A stretch of 64,000 bases of DNA from Mannheimia glucosida (GTDB taxonomy: Bacteria > Pseudomonadota > Gammaproteobacteria > Enterobacterales > Pasteurellaceae). Made by a program: the position numbers and the translations under genes. The stretch spans positions 1,736,001 to 1,800,000 of the forward strand of contig NZ_CP176502.1 in assembly GCF_046267875.1 (NCBI RefSeq), in the 5' to 3' direction. Below are positions 43,658 to 52,447 of the stretch, one piece after another; the first letter of the stretch is position 1, and the number at the start of each line of letters is the position of its first letter. The notes under the pieces are model-generated. The model was not told the DNA's origin. It did not search any database and saw only the letters and a list, made by a program, of their open reading frames with translations.

Positions 43658-45424
43658 CTATTTATTCAATATATTAGAAACGTGCGTAAAAATAGTGTTT
43701 GCTAAATTCTTAGCACGTTTATTAGTTAATTCTTCTGTCCATTCATCCGTATATTTAAATTCCTCACAAAAACCTAACACTTGCTTAAGTTCAGAGTTTT
43801 TAAAAATTGGCATTTTATCTTTAAGAGAATAATCTTTACATTCTTCATTTAATTCCTTTGATAAAGGTATAATATTTCCTATGTTATGAGACCAAGATGT
43901 ATTCTTCTGCTGAGTGTATATGTGTTCTAAACTAATGAGATTAACTTTCAACTCTTGTGTGTTTTTTAAAATCTCATCTTCTATAATGGAAAATATTAAT
44001 TGTATCAATCTTTTATCCTTTGTTATTTTGTTTGAATACTTTATATCAATAAATTTTCTCTCAAAATCAGGATAAGAAATATCCTTTAATTTTGTTTTTA
44101 GTCGTTCATCAACTATATCTAATACATTTCTTGCATCTGCTCTATCCTTGATACTAAAAATATCCCTAGCAAATTTAGAATATGTTTTCTCTAATCCCGA
44201 TAGCCTTGTAGAGGTTATAGCTGAAAATATTAAATGAAATAGTGCTACTTTATGTAAAGAATTAGACAAATCATGAACATTAACTTTTTTTTCTTTATAT
44301 TTTGTCAAGGAAGCCAATAAAAACGTTCTAGGTATTTTTAAATTATTTATTTTACTAAATATACTCAACCATTTTAATGAATTTAACAACTTTTTCTCTT
44401 CTTGTTGTTTCCAATCGTTTTCTTGAGGAGAAATTATTTGAATATAAGTTTCAGAGGCACTTAACAATTCTCTTAAAAACTTAGTAATCCCATCTTTGTT
44501 TTTTTCTATAGCAGAATTCATAAAAGAATCATATATTTTATGATTAGGTATAGCCTCATACTTTGATATCCAAAAATGATAGAAAAACTCTGACAAATTT
44601 ACTTGTTCTTCTCGAGAATTTAAATTAAATTTAATTTTATCCCAATACTCCTTTGCTAAGTCATTAGGATGTTCATCAGAAAGTATTTCGAATATCTTGT
44701 TTTTAATTAAATCAATAGGCTCTAAATCTTTTCCTTTTGTATTTAATGTTTCAAAAATTGTTTGAGCATTCTCACGGTTATCTACAGTAATATATACTGT
44801 TTGAAACCTCATAACCTGGTTAAATATTGCTCTTAAGAACTCTAATTGAGAATTTTTAAAATCCTTAGATAATAAATTATTCTCTATTTCTTCATAAAAG
44901 AAATCATATGCTTCATTTAATCTTTTTTCTTCAATTGTTTCTGGCTTTATTTTTTTATCCTTATCTATGAATAAGATTTTTTTCTGAAAAAATGGTTTTG
45001 GAGTTTCGTTATCAAGTTTAAAAAACTTACTAAAAGTTTCATTATTGGTTCCCTCGATAAAAGAATAACATAAATCAGAAAATGCTTTATAATCCTCTAC
45101 ACTAGTTTTCTTATAGATTTCGTTTCCTATTTCACAAAGTACAGATAGAAGTATTGTAATTGTAGTTATCCTTTGTTGCCCATCAATAACAAAAAACGTA
45201 GTATCTCTAGAGTCATCTCCGATTAGTACTAATGAGCCAATAAAATAGTCTTTTACTATTATAGGAGTTTCATTAAAGTTGATTTGTTTTAATAAGTCAT
45301 TCCAAAATTCTGAAACTTGTTCATATTTTTCCCAAGAATATTCTCTTTGATATCTTGGAATCACATGTTGTCTAGGTAATGAAAGAATGTCTCTAATATT
45401 TCTTGGATAAGCTGCAAATTTCAT
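43658..45424 (-). CDS. DUF262/DUF1524 protein, putative GmrSD/SspE-like defence nuclease
   Basis: The 588-aa protein combines two domains seen in type IV restriction (GmrSD) and phosphorothioate-sensing (SspE) anti-phage proteins. The N-terminal DUF262 has PRYQREYSW (23-31), the nucleotide-handling motif DGQQR (81-85) and IFETLNTKGKDLEPIDLIKN (about 222-241). The C-terminal DUF1524 has an HNH-like core: His501 in LEHIYTQQ, then HNIGNIIPLSKELN (513-526) and the closing WTEELTNKRAKNLA helix. Thr505 replaces the usual Pro of the HIxPQ motif. The coding region is visibly more AT-rich than its neighbours and has no uptake signal, suggesting transfer. It stands alone, with no dnd/ssp modification genes in view. 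A clear AGGAG precedes the ATG. Confidence 0.88.
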   Translation of the reverse strand: MKFAAYPRNIRDILSLPRQHVIPRYQREYSWEKYEQVSEFWNDLLKQINFNETPIIVKDYFIGSLVLIGDDSRDTTFFVIDGQQRITTITILLSVLCEIGNEIYKKTSVEDYKAFSDLCYSFIEGTNNETFSKFFKLDNETPKPFFQKKILFIDKDKKIKPETIEEKRLNEAYDFFYEEIENNLLSKDFKNSQLEFLRAIFNQVMRFQTVYITVDNRENAQTIFETLNTKGKDLEPIDLIKNKIFEILSDEHPNDLAKEYWDKIKFNLNSREEQVNLSEFFYHFWISKYEAIPNHKIYDSFMNSAIEKNKDGITKFLRELLSASETYIQIISPQENDWKQQEEKKLLNSLKWLSIFSKINNLKIPRTFLLASLTKYKEKKVNVHDLSNSLHKVALFHLIFSAITSTRLSGLEKTYSKFARDIFSIKDRADARNVLDIVDERLKTKLKDISYPDFERKFIDIKYSNKITKDKRLIQLIFSIIEDEILKNTQELKVNLISLEHIYTQQKNTSWSHNIGNIIPLSKELNEECKDYSLKDKMPIFKNSELKQVLGFCEEFKYTDEWTEELTNKRAKNLANTIFTHVSNILNK

Positions 45425-45499
45425 AGTTTTACTCCTAATATAAATGAGCCCTATATGTAAAAGGTGAGTTAATAGGTCACTATAACATATAAGATTTAT

Positions 45500-45512
45500 G
45501 CCTAATCTAGGC
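45500..45512 (-). promoter_or_regulatory. 13-bp palindrome upstream of the DUF262 gene
   Basis: GCCTA-ATC-TAGGC lies about 75 bp before the start codon. A TATAGT hexamer, a possible -10, lies between the two, so the palindrome could be an operator. No regulator gene is adjacent. Confidence 0.35.
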
Positions 45513-45595
45513 TAATAAGTTTTGCCTAAAAGTGAGCGGTTGAAGGTAATTATGATATCTCAAAAGTACAGTCTTTGCTGCTTTTAAGCACAATG

Positions 45596-46252
45596 TTATT
45601 CCTGAATAATAGCCAAAATCTCGTTCATATCTTTGCCCATATAATCCGCTAAACTTTGGTCGATCAGCATTCGTTTTTCTTCGTAGCCAATCACCGTTAA
45701 GCCGGCGGTTTTGGCAGAAAGCATTCCGTAGTAGGAATCTTCAATCGCCACCGCATTTTGTGGCTCAACGCCTAATTTTTCGCAGGTGTAGCGGTAAATA
45801 GTCGGGTCTGGTTTGCTGTGTTCAAACTGTTCACCGCTGACGATCAAGTCAAATTCGTCTTTAATGCCGCAAATCGTGAGAATATTCTCAATATGCGAAA
45901 GGGCGGAAGAAGAGGCAACCGCAAGTTTAATGTGATGTTGCTTAGCAAATTGAATAATCTGCTGAATATCGGCTCTGAAAATGGTTTTAAAATCCACTTT
46001 GCTAAACAGATCTTGGAAAAAGGCGTAGTAACGCTCACGAATTTCTTCAATCGGCAAGCTGGATTCGCTTAGTTTTTTGATAACCACCGGAATTTCTTTT
46101 AAACACTTACCCACCACTTCCGATTGTTGTTCTAAAGTAATCGGGCGTTTGTGTTCTTTGATGTCGTCAATAAACTGTTTTTGTAAGGAAAATTCCAAAT
46201 ATTCGGTATCGACAATCACACCGTCCATATCGAAAATAATAGCTTGGAGCAT
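45596..46252 (-). CDS. HAD-superfamily phosphatase (beta-phosphoglucomutase-like)
   Basis: The 218-aa protein has the full HAD signature. The nucleophile block is FDMDGVIVDTE (Asp8, Asp10), followed by a four-helix cap, motif II VASSS, motif III Lys in HSKPDPTIY and motif IV AIEDSYYGMLSAKTAG. Such enzymes are sugar-phosphate or nucleotide phosphatases or mutases; the substrate cannot be deduced. It lies downstream of guaB and upstream of the DUF262 gene on the same strand. Confidence 0.88.
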   Translation of the reverse strand: MLQAIIFDMDGVIVDTEYLEFSLQKQFIDDIKEHKRPITLEQQSEVVGKCLKEIPVVIKKLSESSLPIEEIRERYYAFFQDLFSKVDFKTIFRADIQQIIQFAKQHHIKLAVASSSALSHIENILTICGIKDEFDLIVSGEQFEHSKPDPTIYRYTCEKLGVEPQNAVAIEDSYYGMLSAKTAGLTVIGYEEKRMLIDQSLADYMGKDMNEILAIIQE

Positions 46253-46317
46253 AGTTTATCCTCTGTGCCTGTTTGCAAGCGGTTAAATTTGGGCAAAAAT
46301 TTGTAATGAGCAATATT

Positions 46318-46338
46318 GGGGCGAATATGATTCGCCCC
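46318..46338 (-). terminator. Hairpin after guaB
   Basis: GGGGCGAAT (46318-46326) and ATTCGCCCC (46330-46338) form a perfect 9-bp stem with a 3-nt loop, 7 bp after the guaB stop. The T-tract is weak. It separates guaB from the downstream genes. Confidence 0.75.
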
Positions 46339-46345
46339 AGCAAAG

Positions 46346-47809
46346 TTAGCCCATACGGTAGTTTGGAGCTTCTTTGGTAATCGCCACATCGTGGACGTGG
46401 CTTTCTTTGATCCCAGCCCCACTAATGCGGACAAATTCAGCTTTGGTGCGGAGTTCCTCAATAGTGGCACAGCCGGTTAAGCCCATACAGGAGCGTAAGC
46501 CCCCCATTTGTTGATGGATAATTTCTTTCAAATAGCCTTTGTAAGCGATACGCCCTTCAATGCCTTCCGGGACGAGTTTATCGGCGGCGTTGTCGGATTG
46601 GAAATAGCGGTCTGAGGATCCTTTGCTCATTGCACCCAATGACCCCATTCCACGGTAAGATTTAAAAGCTCTGCCTTGATAAAGTTCGATTTCGCCCGGG
46701 GCTTCTTCTGTGCCGGCAAACATTGAGCCGACCATTACGCAACTTGCACCGGCAGCAATCGCTTTTGAAATATCGCCTGAATAACGAATCCCGCCGTCAG
46801 CAATCACCGGAATGCCTCGATCTTTAAGAGCAGCAGCCGCTTCTGCAATCGCCGTGATTTGTGGCACACCTACGCCGGTAACAATTCGAGTGGTACAAAT
46901 TGAACCCGGACCAATGCCTACTTTCACCGCACTGGCACCGGCATCAGCTAAGGCAATTGCCCCTTCTGCGGTGGCGATATTACCGGCAACAATCGGTAAA
47001 TCCGGATATTTGGCACGGGTTTCACGCACACGTTGTAATACGCCTTCAGAATGCCCGTGTGAAGAGTCGATCAATAGCACATCAACACCGGCTTTAACTA
47101 AAGCGTCAATGCGTTCTTCATTGCCCGGGCCGGCACCCACCGCTGCCCCAACACGCAAACGACCAAACTCATCTTTACACGCATTCGGTTTGCTTTCGGC
47201 TTTTTGGTAGTCTTTTAAGGTAATCATTCCTTTTAAGCGAAACTCATCGTTTACTACCAACACTTTCTCTACACGGTGTTCGTGCATTAAATGGAAAATT
47301 TCCTCACGGGTTGCCCCTTCTTTTACCGTGACTAAACGCTCCTTCGGTGTCATAAACTCACGCACGGTTTTACTTAAATCGCTGACGAAGCGGGTATCTC
47401 GTCCGGTAATAATACCCACTAAATTTTGCTGTTCATCAATCACCGGATAGCCTGCAAAACCGTTCTTTTTCACTACATCGGCTAATTCGGCTAAGGTCAT
47501 ATCAGGAGAAACGGTTACCGGTTCAGACACAATGCCACTTTCAAATTTTTTCACTTTACGCACACGGTCAGCTTGGCGTTCAATCGACATATTTTTATGG
47601 ATAAAACCAATACCACCTTCTTGAGCAAGGGAAATTGCCAGCTTGGTTTCGGTCACGGTATCCATTGCCGCAGAAAGCATTGGAATGTTTAAGCGAATGG
47701 TTTTGGTTAATTGAGTGGAAAGGTCGGCAGTATTAGGAAGCACCGTGGAGTGGGCTGGAATGAGTAAAACGTCGTCAAAAGTCAGGGCTTCTTGTTTGAT
47801 GCGTAGCAT
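46346..47809 (-). CDS. guaB: Inosine-5'-monophosphate dehydrogenase
   Basis: GuaB oxidises IMP to XMP, the committed step to guanine nucleotides. The 487-aa TIM-barrel protein carries an inserted pair of CBS domains (about 95-205, PVTVSPDMTLAELADVVKKN...). The catalytic Cys loop is GIGPGSICTTRIVTGVG, and the mobile flap follows YRGMGSLGAMSKGSSDRYFQ. The start is the ATG at 47809 (MLRIKQEALTFDDVLL) with AAGGAAT upstream; the 54-codon upstream extension covers the promoter and is rejected. Confidence 0.97.
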   Translation of the reverse strand: MLRIKQEALTFDDVLLIPAHSTVLPNTADLSTQLTKTIRLNIPMLSAAMDTVTETKLAISLAQEGGIGFIHKNMSIERQADRVRKVKKFESGIVSEPVTVSPDMTLAELADVVKKNGFAGYPVIDEQQNLVGIITGRDTRFVSDLSKTVREFMTPKERLVTVKEGATREEIFHLMHEHRVEKVLVVNDEFRLKGMITLKDYQKAESKPNACKDEFGRLRVGAAVGAGPGNEERIDALVKAGVDVLLIDSSHGHSEGVLQRVRETRAKYPDLPIVAGNIATAEGAIALADAGASAVKVGIGPGSICTTRIVTGVGVPQITAIAEAAAALKDRGIPVIADGGIRYSGDISKAIAAGASCVMVGSMFAGTEEAPGEIELYQGRAFKSYRGMGSLGAMSKGSSDRYFQSDNAADKLVPEGIEGRIAYKGYLKEIIHQQMGGLRSCMGLTGCATIEELRTKAEFVRISGAGIKESHVHDVAITKEAPNYRMG

Positions 47810-47869
47810 TGCAATTATTCCTTTAAAAATGATTAATTTGAAAAATCTGTACTGGAAAATTGCGAGCGG

Positions 47870-47898
47870 ATTATACAGAGGATCGCCGTTTTTGTAAA
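47870..47898 (-). promoter_or_regulatory. Promoter of guaB
   Basis: TTTACA (47898-47893) and a perfect TATAAT (47875-47870) are separated by exactly 17 bp, about 60 bp before the guaB start codon. Confidence 0.82.
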
Positions 47899-47899
47899 T

Positions 47900-47915
47900 A
47901 GGCAAACGATTACGT
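47900..47915 (-). promoter_or_regulatory. PurR-like operator upstream of guaB
   Basis: AGGCAAACGATTACGT matches the PurR palindrome ACGCAAACGTTTGCGT at 13 of 16 positions. It abuts the -35 element of the guaB promoter. guaBA is PurR-controlled in E. coli; control here is inferred. Confidence 0.6.
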
Positions 47916-47932
47916 AAACCAAAAACAACGCA

Positions 47933-47979
47933 ACAAGCGGTCAAATTTTGCAATTTTTTTGCAAAAAACAACCGCTTGT
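47933..47979. repeat. Inverted uptake-signal pair between acrB and guaB
   Basis: ACAAGCGGT (47933-47941) and ACCGCTTGT (47971-47979) are exact inverted copies with AT-rich inner flanks. They lie just beyond the acrB terminator. Confidence 0.7.
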
Positions 47980-47985
47980 AGGCAA

Positions 47986-48015
47986 CAAAAAGGGCGTATT
48001 TATGAATACGCCCTT
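47986..48015 (-). terminator. Intrinsic terminator of acrRAB
   Basis: AAGGGCGTATT and AATACGCCCTT form a perfect 11-bp stem (47990-48000 / 48005-48015) with a 4-nt loop. On the minus strand TTTTTG follows. It lies 8 bp after the acrB stop. Confidence 0.9.
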
Positions 48016-48023
48016 AAGTTATT

Positions 48024-51000
48024 TTATGCTACTGTTTTGACCGGGAAATATTTTTCCTCATCAAATTCACGCAGCGGTTTGTGCTCTTGACCTAAGAAGG
48101 TGTAGATCACCGGTAACACAAACAGGGTGAATAATGTCCCGATTGCCAAGCCTGCTACAATAACCATTCCCATACTGAAACGGGCTATCGCACCGGCACC
48201 GACTGCGAATAGCAGCGGGATCAAACCTGCGATCATCGCAGCGGTCGTCATCATAATCGGACGTAAACGAATGGTTGCCGCATGAATAATCGCTTCATAG
48301 CGTGATTTGCCGTGTAGTAACTGCTCTTCTTTTGCCACTTCACACATTAAAATACCGTGTTTAGTGATTAAGCCTACAAGGGTAATCAAGCCTACTTGCG
48401 AGTAAATATTCAAGGTGTAGCCTGCCGTCCAAATACTGTTGGCAAATGCCATCATCTCTTTAGAACCTGTGCCGGCAGCAATTCCCATAAATAAGCCTTT
48501 CATCGCTGTTGGAATATTCATCACCAGCAATGCACCACTTACTGCAAGCGGTACAGATACCAGAATCACCAGCGGATCGCGCCAAGATTCAAATTGAATT
48601 GCAAGCACAAGGTAGATAATGATAACTGCAAGAGCAAATGTCATTGCCATCGCATTACCCTCTTGGACGAATTGACGAGATTCACCACGGAAATCGTATT
48701 GATAACCCGATGGTAAAGTACGATCTAATTCTGCTTTTGCCCAATTTACTGCATCACCGATTGAACCTGATACTACACCGCCAATGGTTGCAGAGTTTAA
48801 TTGGCTCATACGAGGTAATGAAGACGGTGATGTTTTTAATTCCATTGTCACAAATGAGCCTAGTGGAATAGATTCGCCTGATGCTGTTGTGACATAGTAA
48901 TTCATTAAATCTTCAGGATTTAAACGATCATTACGCACCGCTTGTGAAACAATCGGGTAAGCACGAGAGTCAATATCTACACGGGTAATAATTGCACCGG
49001 ATAAGAATGCCCCTAATGTCCCACTCACTTGCTGCATAGTGATGCCATAAGCCCCCATTTTTTCACGGTCGAATTTCATATTCATTGTTGCCGTGTCAAA
49101 TTTTAGGTCTAAGTTGGCAAAAAAGAACTGACCGGAGGTTTGTGCTTTTTTCAAGAATTCAGAGGCAACAACCGCTAATTTCTCATAGCTATCGGCAGTC
49201 GTGATCACCAATGAGAACGGTAAACCGTTTTCACCGGTTGAAATTTCAGGGAATGAAATCGCATTCACGTCCATACCCACTACTTTTTTACCGATAGCCG
49301 CAACATCATTAGAAATAGCTGCACGTTCACGCGTACGGTCATTCCAATCTTTTAAGGCAATAATCGATAATGCACTGTTTGTGCCGTTAAAGCCCGAAAC
49401 TGTCATTAAAGATGAAACTTCAGGTAATTTGCTCACCTCATCATTAAATTGAGCCAATGCAGCTTCAGTATAGTCTAGGTTGGTATTTGAAGGACCATTT
49501 GAGATCCCTACCACAAAGCCACGGTCTTCTGTTGGTGCAACTTCACTGGAAAGTGAACCAAATAACATTGGTAAGCTGGCAAAAATCAGAATTGCAAAAA
49601 ATAGCATAAAGCCACGAACCGCCATCACGCCGTTAAGCATTCCGGTGTAACAGCTGGTCATTTTATCTAATGATTTATGGATAAAACGAGCAAATGCTGA
49701 TTCTTCCCCTTCTTTATGCTCTTTTAGCACCTTGCTTGACATCATCGGAGAAAGGGTTAATGCTGCAATACCCGAAATAAATACCGCACCCGCAAGTGTT
49801 AAGGCAAACTCTTTGAAAAGCGTGCCGGTTACACCGGTCATTAACGCCATTGGCGAATATACCGCACCTAAGGTAATTGTCATTGAAATAACAGGTAATG
49901 CAATTTCACGCGTACCAATAATAGCAGCATCAAACGGCGTTTTTCCTTCTTTAACGTGACGCTCTACGTTTTCAAGTACCACAATCGCATCATCTACTAC
50001 CAAGCCGATAGCCAATACTAATGCCAACAAGGTAAGAAGGTTGATGGAGAAACCAAACATTTGCAGGAAGAATAACACCCCAATTAATGAAATTGGAATG
50101 GTAATTACCGGCACGATCATCGCTCTCAATGAACCTAAGAACAAGATAATCACCACTAATACGATAACCGTTGCTTCTAAAATGGTATGAATTACCTCAT
50201 GGATTGAGCTATCAATCGCAACCGTTTTATCATACACAATATCGCCTTGAATGGTGCTTGGGAGATTTTTTACCACTTGATCGAACATCGGGTAAATATC
50301 TTTCGCAACGGTTAACGAGTTTGCCGTAGCTGCTACCGACACCGCTAATACCACCGCATCTTTACCACTTACACTTGCTCTGGCTACATCTTGATATTTA
50401 TCAAGCTCAACGGTCGCAATATCTTTTAATTTAATGGTTCGACCGTCTTTAGTGGTAGAAACTGTAACCTCTTCAAGTTCTGATACTGAAGGGGTGGTAG
50501 AAAGTACCTTGTTTCGATAAACCGTGTAATAGCCGTTTGAGTTACCGGCGGCAGTTTGTAAGTTATTGGCACTTAATGCCCCTAATACTGTCGCACCTGA
50601 TAGGTTATTACTTGCCATTTTGTCCGGGTCAAGCCAAATGCGTAAGCCGAAAACAGAGCCATACACATCAACACTGGATACCCCATTTACCGTAAAGAAC
50701 TGTGGTTTTACCACGCGGTTAATGTAATCCGTAACCTGTGAGGTACTTAACTCATCAGAGACAAAGCGGATATACATTAACGCATCGTTTGAACCGGTTG
50801 AGACACTAATTGATGGGTCATCAATACCACTCGGTAAGTTGGAGCGTACGGCATTTACTTTTGCCGAAATATCAGAAAGTGCTGCATTCGGATCAGTATT
50901 TAACTTCATTTTCGCTGTTACCGTAGTTGTACTCGGTGAACTTGATGAAGTCATATAGTCGATATTATCCGCTTGAGCAACGGCTTCTTCTAACTGTGAG

Positions 51001-51191
51001 GTAACCAGTGCTTGCATTAAACTTGCATCAGCCCCTGAATAGTTAACCTTTACAGTTACAATCGAAACCGTCATCTCCGGATATTCACGCACCTGCAATT
51101 TTTCAATCGCTTGTAAGCCTAAAATAGTAATCAATAGGCTGATACAAACAGCTAAAACAGGGCGTTTAATAAAGATGTCAGTAAATTTCAC
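48024..51191 (-). CDS. acrB: RND multidrug efflux pump, AcrB/HAE1 family
   Basis: This is the proton-driven inner-membrane transporter of a tripartite pump; the outer-membrane channel is not encoded here. The 1055-aa protein has the N-terminal FIKRPVLAVCISLLITILG helix, two large periplasmic porter loops and twelve membrane segments. The proton relay Asp pair is intact (LVVDDAIVVLENVERH), and the TM11 Lys occurs in LITKHGILMCEVAKE. Between TM10 and TM11 the loop is about 30 residues longer than in E. coli AcrB (MNIPTAMKGLFMGIAAGTGSKEMM...NIYSQVGL). It is the last gene of acrR-acrA-acrB, as in H. influenzae. Confidence 0.92.
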   Translation of the reverse strand: MKFTDIFIKRPVLAVCISLLITILGLQAIEKLQVREYPEMTVSIVTVKVNYSGADASLMQALVTSQLEEAVAQADNIDYMTSSSSPSTTTVTAKMKLNTDPNAALSDISAKVNAVRSNLPSGIDDPSISVSTGSNDALMYIRFVSDELSTSQVTDYINRVVKPQFFTVNGVSSVDVYGSVFGLRIWLDPDKMASNNLSGATVLGALSANNLQTAAGNSNGYYTVYRNKVLSTTPSVSELEEVTVSTTKDGRTIKLKDIATVELDKYQDVARASVSGKDAVVLAVSVAATANSLTVAKDIYPMFDQVVKNLPSTIQGDIVYDKTVAIDSSIHEVIHTILEATVIVLVVIILFLGSLRAMIVPVITIPISLIGVLFFLQMFGFSINLLTLLALVLAIGLVVDDAIVVLENVERHVKEGKTPFDAAIIGTREIALPVISMTITLGAVYSPMALMTGVTGTLFKEFALTLAGAVFISGIAALTLSPMMSSKVLKEHKEGEESAFARFIHKSLDKMTSCYTGMLNGVMAVRGFMLFFAILIFASLPMLFGSLSSEVAPTEDRGFVVGISNGPSNTNLDYTEAALAQFNDEVSKLPEVSSLMTVSGFNGTNSALSIIALKDWNDRTRERAAISNDVAAIGKKVVGMDVNAISFPEISTGENGLPFSLVITTADSYEKLAVVASEFLKKAQTSGQFFFANLDLKFDTATMNMKFDREKMGAYGITMQQVSGTLGAFLSGAIITRVDIDSRAYPIVSQAVRNDRLNPEDLMNYYVTTASGESIPLGSFVTMELKTSPSSLPRMSQLNSATIGGVVSGSIGDAVNWAKAELDRTLPSGYQYDFRGESRQFVQEGNAMAMTFALAVIIIYLVLAIQFESWRDPLVILVSVPLAVSGALLVMNIPTAMKGLFMGIAAGTGSKEMMAFANSIWTAGYTLNIYSQVGLITLVGLITKHGILMCEVAKEEQLLHGKSRYEAIIHAATIRLRPIMMTTAAMIAGLIPLLFAVGAGAIARFSMGMVIVAGLAIGTLFTLFVLPVIYTFLGQEHKPLREFDEEKYFPVKTVA

Positions 51192-51204
51192 TTAACTCAC
51201 TCCA

Positions 51205-52410
51205 CTACAGTTTGCTATTTTTTGCCGGTGTAGTAATGCCTACCGCTTCGACATCAGAAACTTTAACTAACGCATTGTTGCTTAAACGTTGCAAGCCACC
51301 TGTAACGATTAAATCACCTGCTTTCACGCCTTTGATTAACTGTGCATAATTTCCTTTGCGGTCAGCAGTTTTAACTTCTGCCTGTTTGGCACGGTACATT
51401 TTATTCACATCTAAACTTGGGTTTTGAGCAGCCATTTTATTTACCATTTCTTTATCTTCATCAGATAATGGCTGTAACACATACACTGTTTCACCATACA
51501 TAGTGTAAGCGACCGAAATTTGTGGTACTACTACTTGCCCTACTTGGGTCGGTAATGCCACATTTAAACGGGCAAACATACCGGAAAGTAATTTTTCTTG
51601 TCCTTCCTCAATAACCGCTTCAACATTAATTAAACCGGTTAGACGATCAACTGCCGGATCAATCGCTACAATTTTAGCCGGGAAAGTTTGTGCAGGTAAT
51701 GCATCGATCACTGCTGTAACTTTTTGACCAATCGAAATCTGCTCTAAATTAGTTTGTGGTAAAGTGAAACGTACTTTCATAGAAGATTGGTCTTCCACAC
51801 GCACAATTTCAGTACCCATTGTGATATATTGACCTACGTTTACATTCACAATACCAGCTACACCACTAAATGGAGCATAAATTTGACGGCGTTTAATAGT
51901 TGCTCGTAATGCTTCAATATTTGCCAATAATTGGTTGTAGGTAGATTGTGCATTATCAAACTCAGCCTTAGACGCACTATTTGATGCAACCAAGTTACGG
52001 TAACGTTCAAAATTTGCTTTCGCAGTAGATAACTGAGCTTCTGATGCTCTTAAGTTTGCAATTTCAACACTGCTGTCAAATTCTACCAACAGATCACCTT
52101 TTTTCACACGTTGCCCTGAAGTGACCAAAACACGGCTAACCACGCCTGAGGTTTCAGCACTTAACATCGCACCTTGATTTGGGCGAATATAACCCACCGC
52201 AGAAATGGTTGGTGTCCATTCTTGGGTCGTCACTTGCATAGCGGTAACTTCACTCACCGCTTCTGGCATATTAGCCGCAGCTTCTGCTTTTTTCATCGCC
52301 CCGATTTTTTGTAACCCTACGACTGCGGCAAACACAATCAATACGATTAACAATGTGAGTACAATTAAAAACTTTCTGCCTTTACCCGGCTTCTGTGTTT
52401 CCGTTGTCAT
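51205..52410 (-). CDS. acrA: Efflux RND periplasmic adaptor subunit, AcrA type
   Basis: This is the membrane-fusion protein linking AcrB to an outer-membrane channel. The 401-aa product has an uncleaved N-terminal membrane helix (KFLIVLTLLIVLIVFAAVVGL) and no lipobox, unlike E. coli AcrA. A biotinyl-lipoyl-like domain (GVVSRVLVTSGQRVKKGDLLVEFDS), an alpha-hairpin coiled coil (about 120-185) and beta-barrel domains follow. The start ATG at 52410 has GGAG 5 nt upstream; an earlier in-frame ATG at 52428 overlaps that ribosome-binding site. Confidence 0.92.
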   Translation of the reverse strand: MTTETQKPGKGRKFLIVLTLLIVLIVFAAVVGLQKIGAMKKAEAAANMPEAVSEVTAMQVTTQEWTPTISAVGYIRPNQGAMLSAETSGVVSRVLVTSGQRVKKGDLLVEFDSSVEIANLRASEAQLSTAKANFERYRNLVASNSASKAEFDNAQSTYNQLLANIEALRATIKRRQIYAPFSGVAGIVNVNVGQYITMGTEIVRVEDQSSMKVRFTLPQTNLEQISIGQKVTAVIDALPAQTFPAKIVAIDPAVDRLTGLINVEAVIEEGQEKLLSGMFARLNVALPTQVGQVVVPQISVAYTMYGETVYVLQPLSDEDKEMVNKMAAQNPSLDVNKMYRAKQAEVKTADRKGNYAQLIKGVKAGDLIVTGGLQRLSNNALVKVSDVEAVGITTPAKNSKL

Positions 52411-52447
52411 ACATTCTCCATAAAACATAAAACTAATAAAAAGAAAC

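Noticed and set aside
47810..47971. 54-residue N-terminal extension of GuaB
   Set aside because: It covers the promoter, PurR-like box and inverted uptake pair, and the family starts at MLRIKQEAL.
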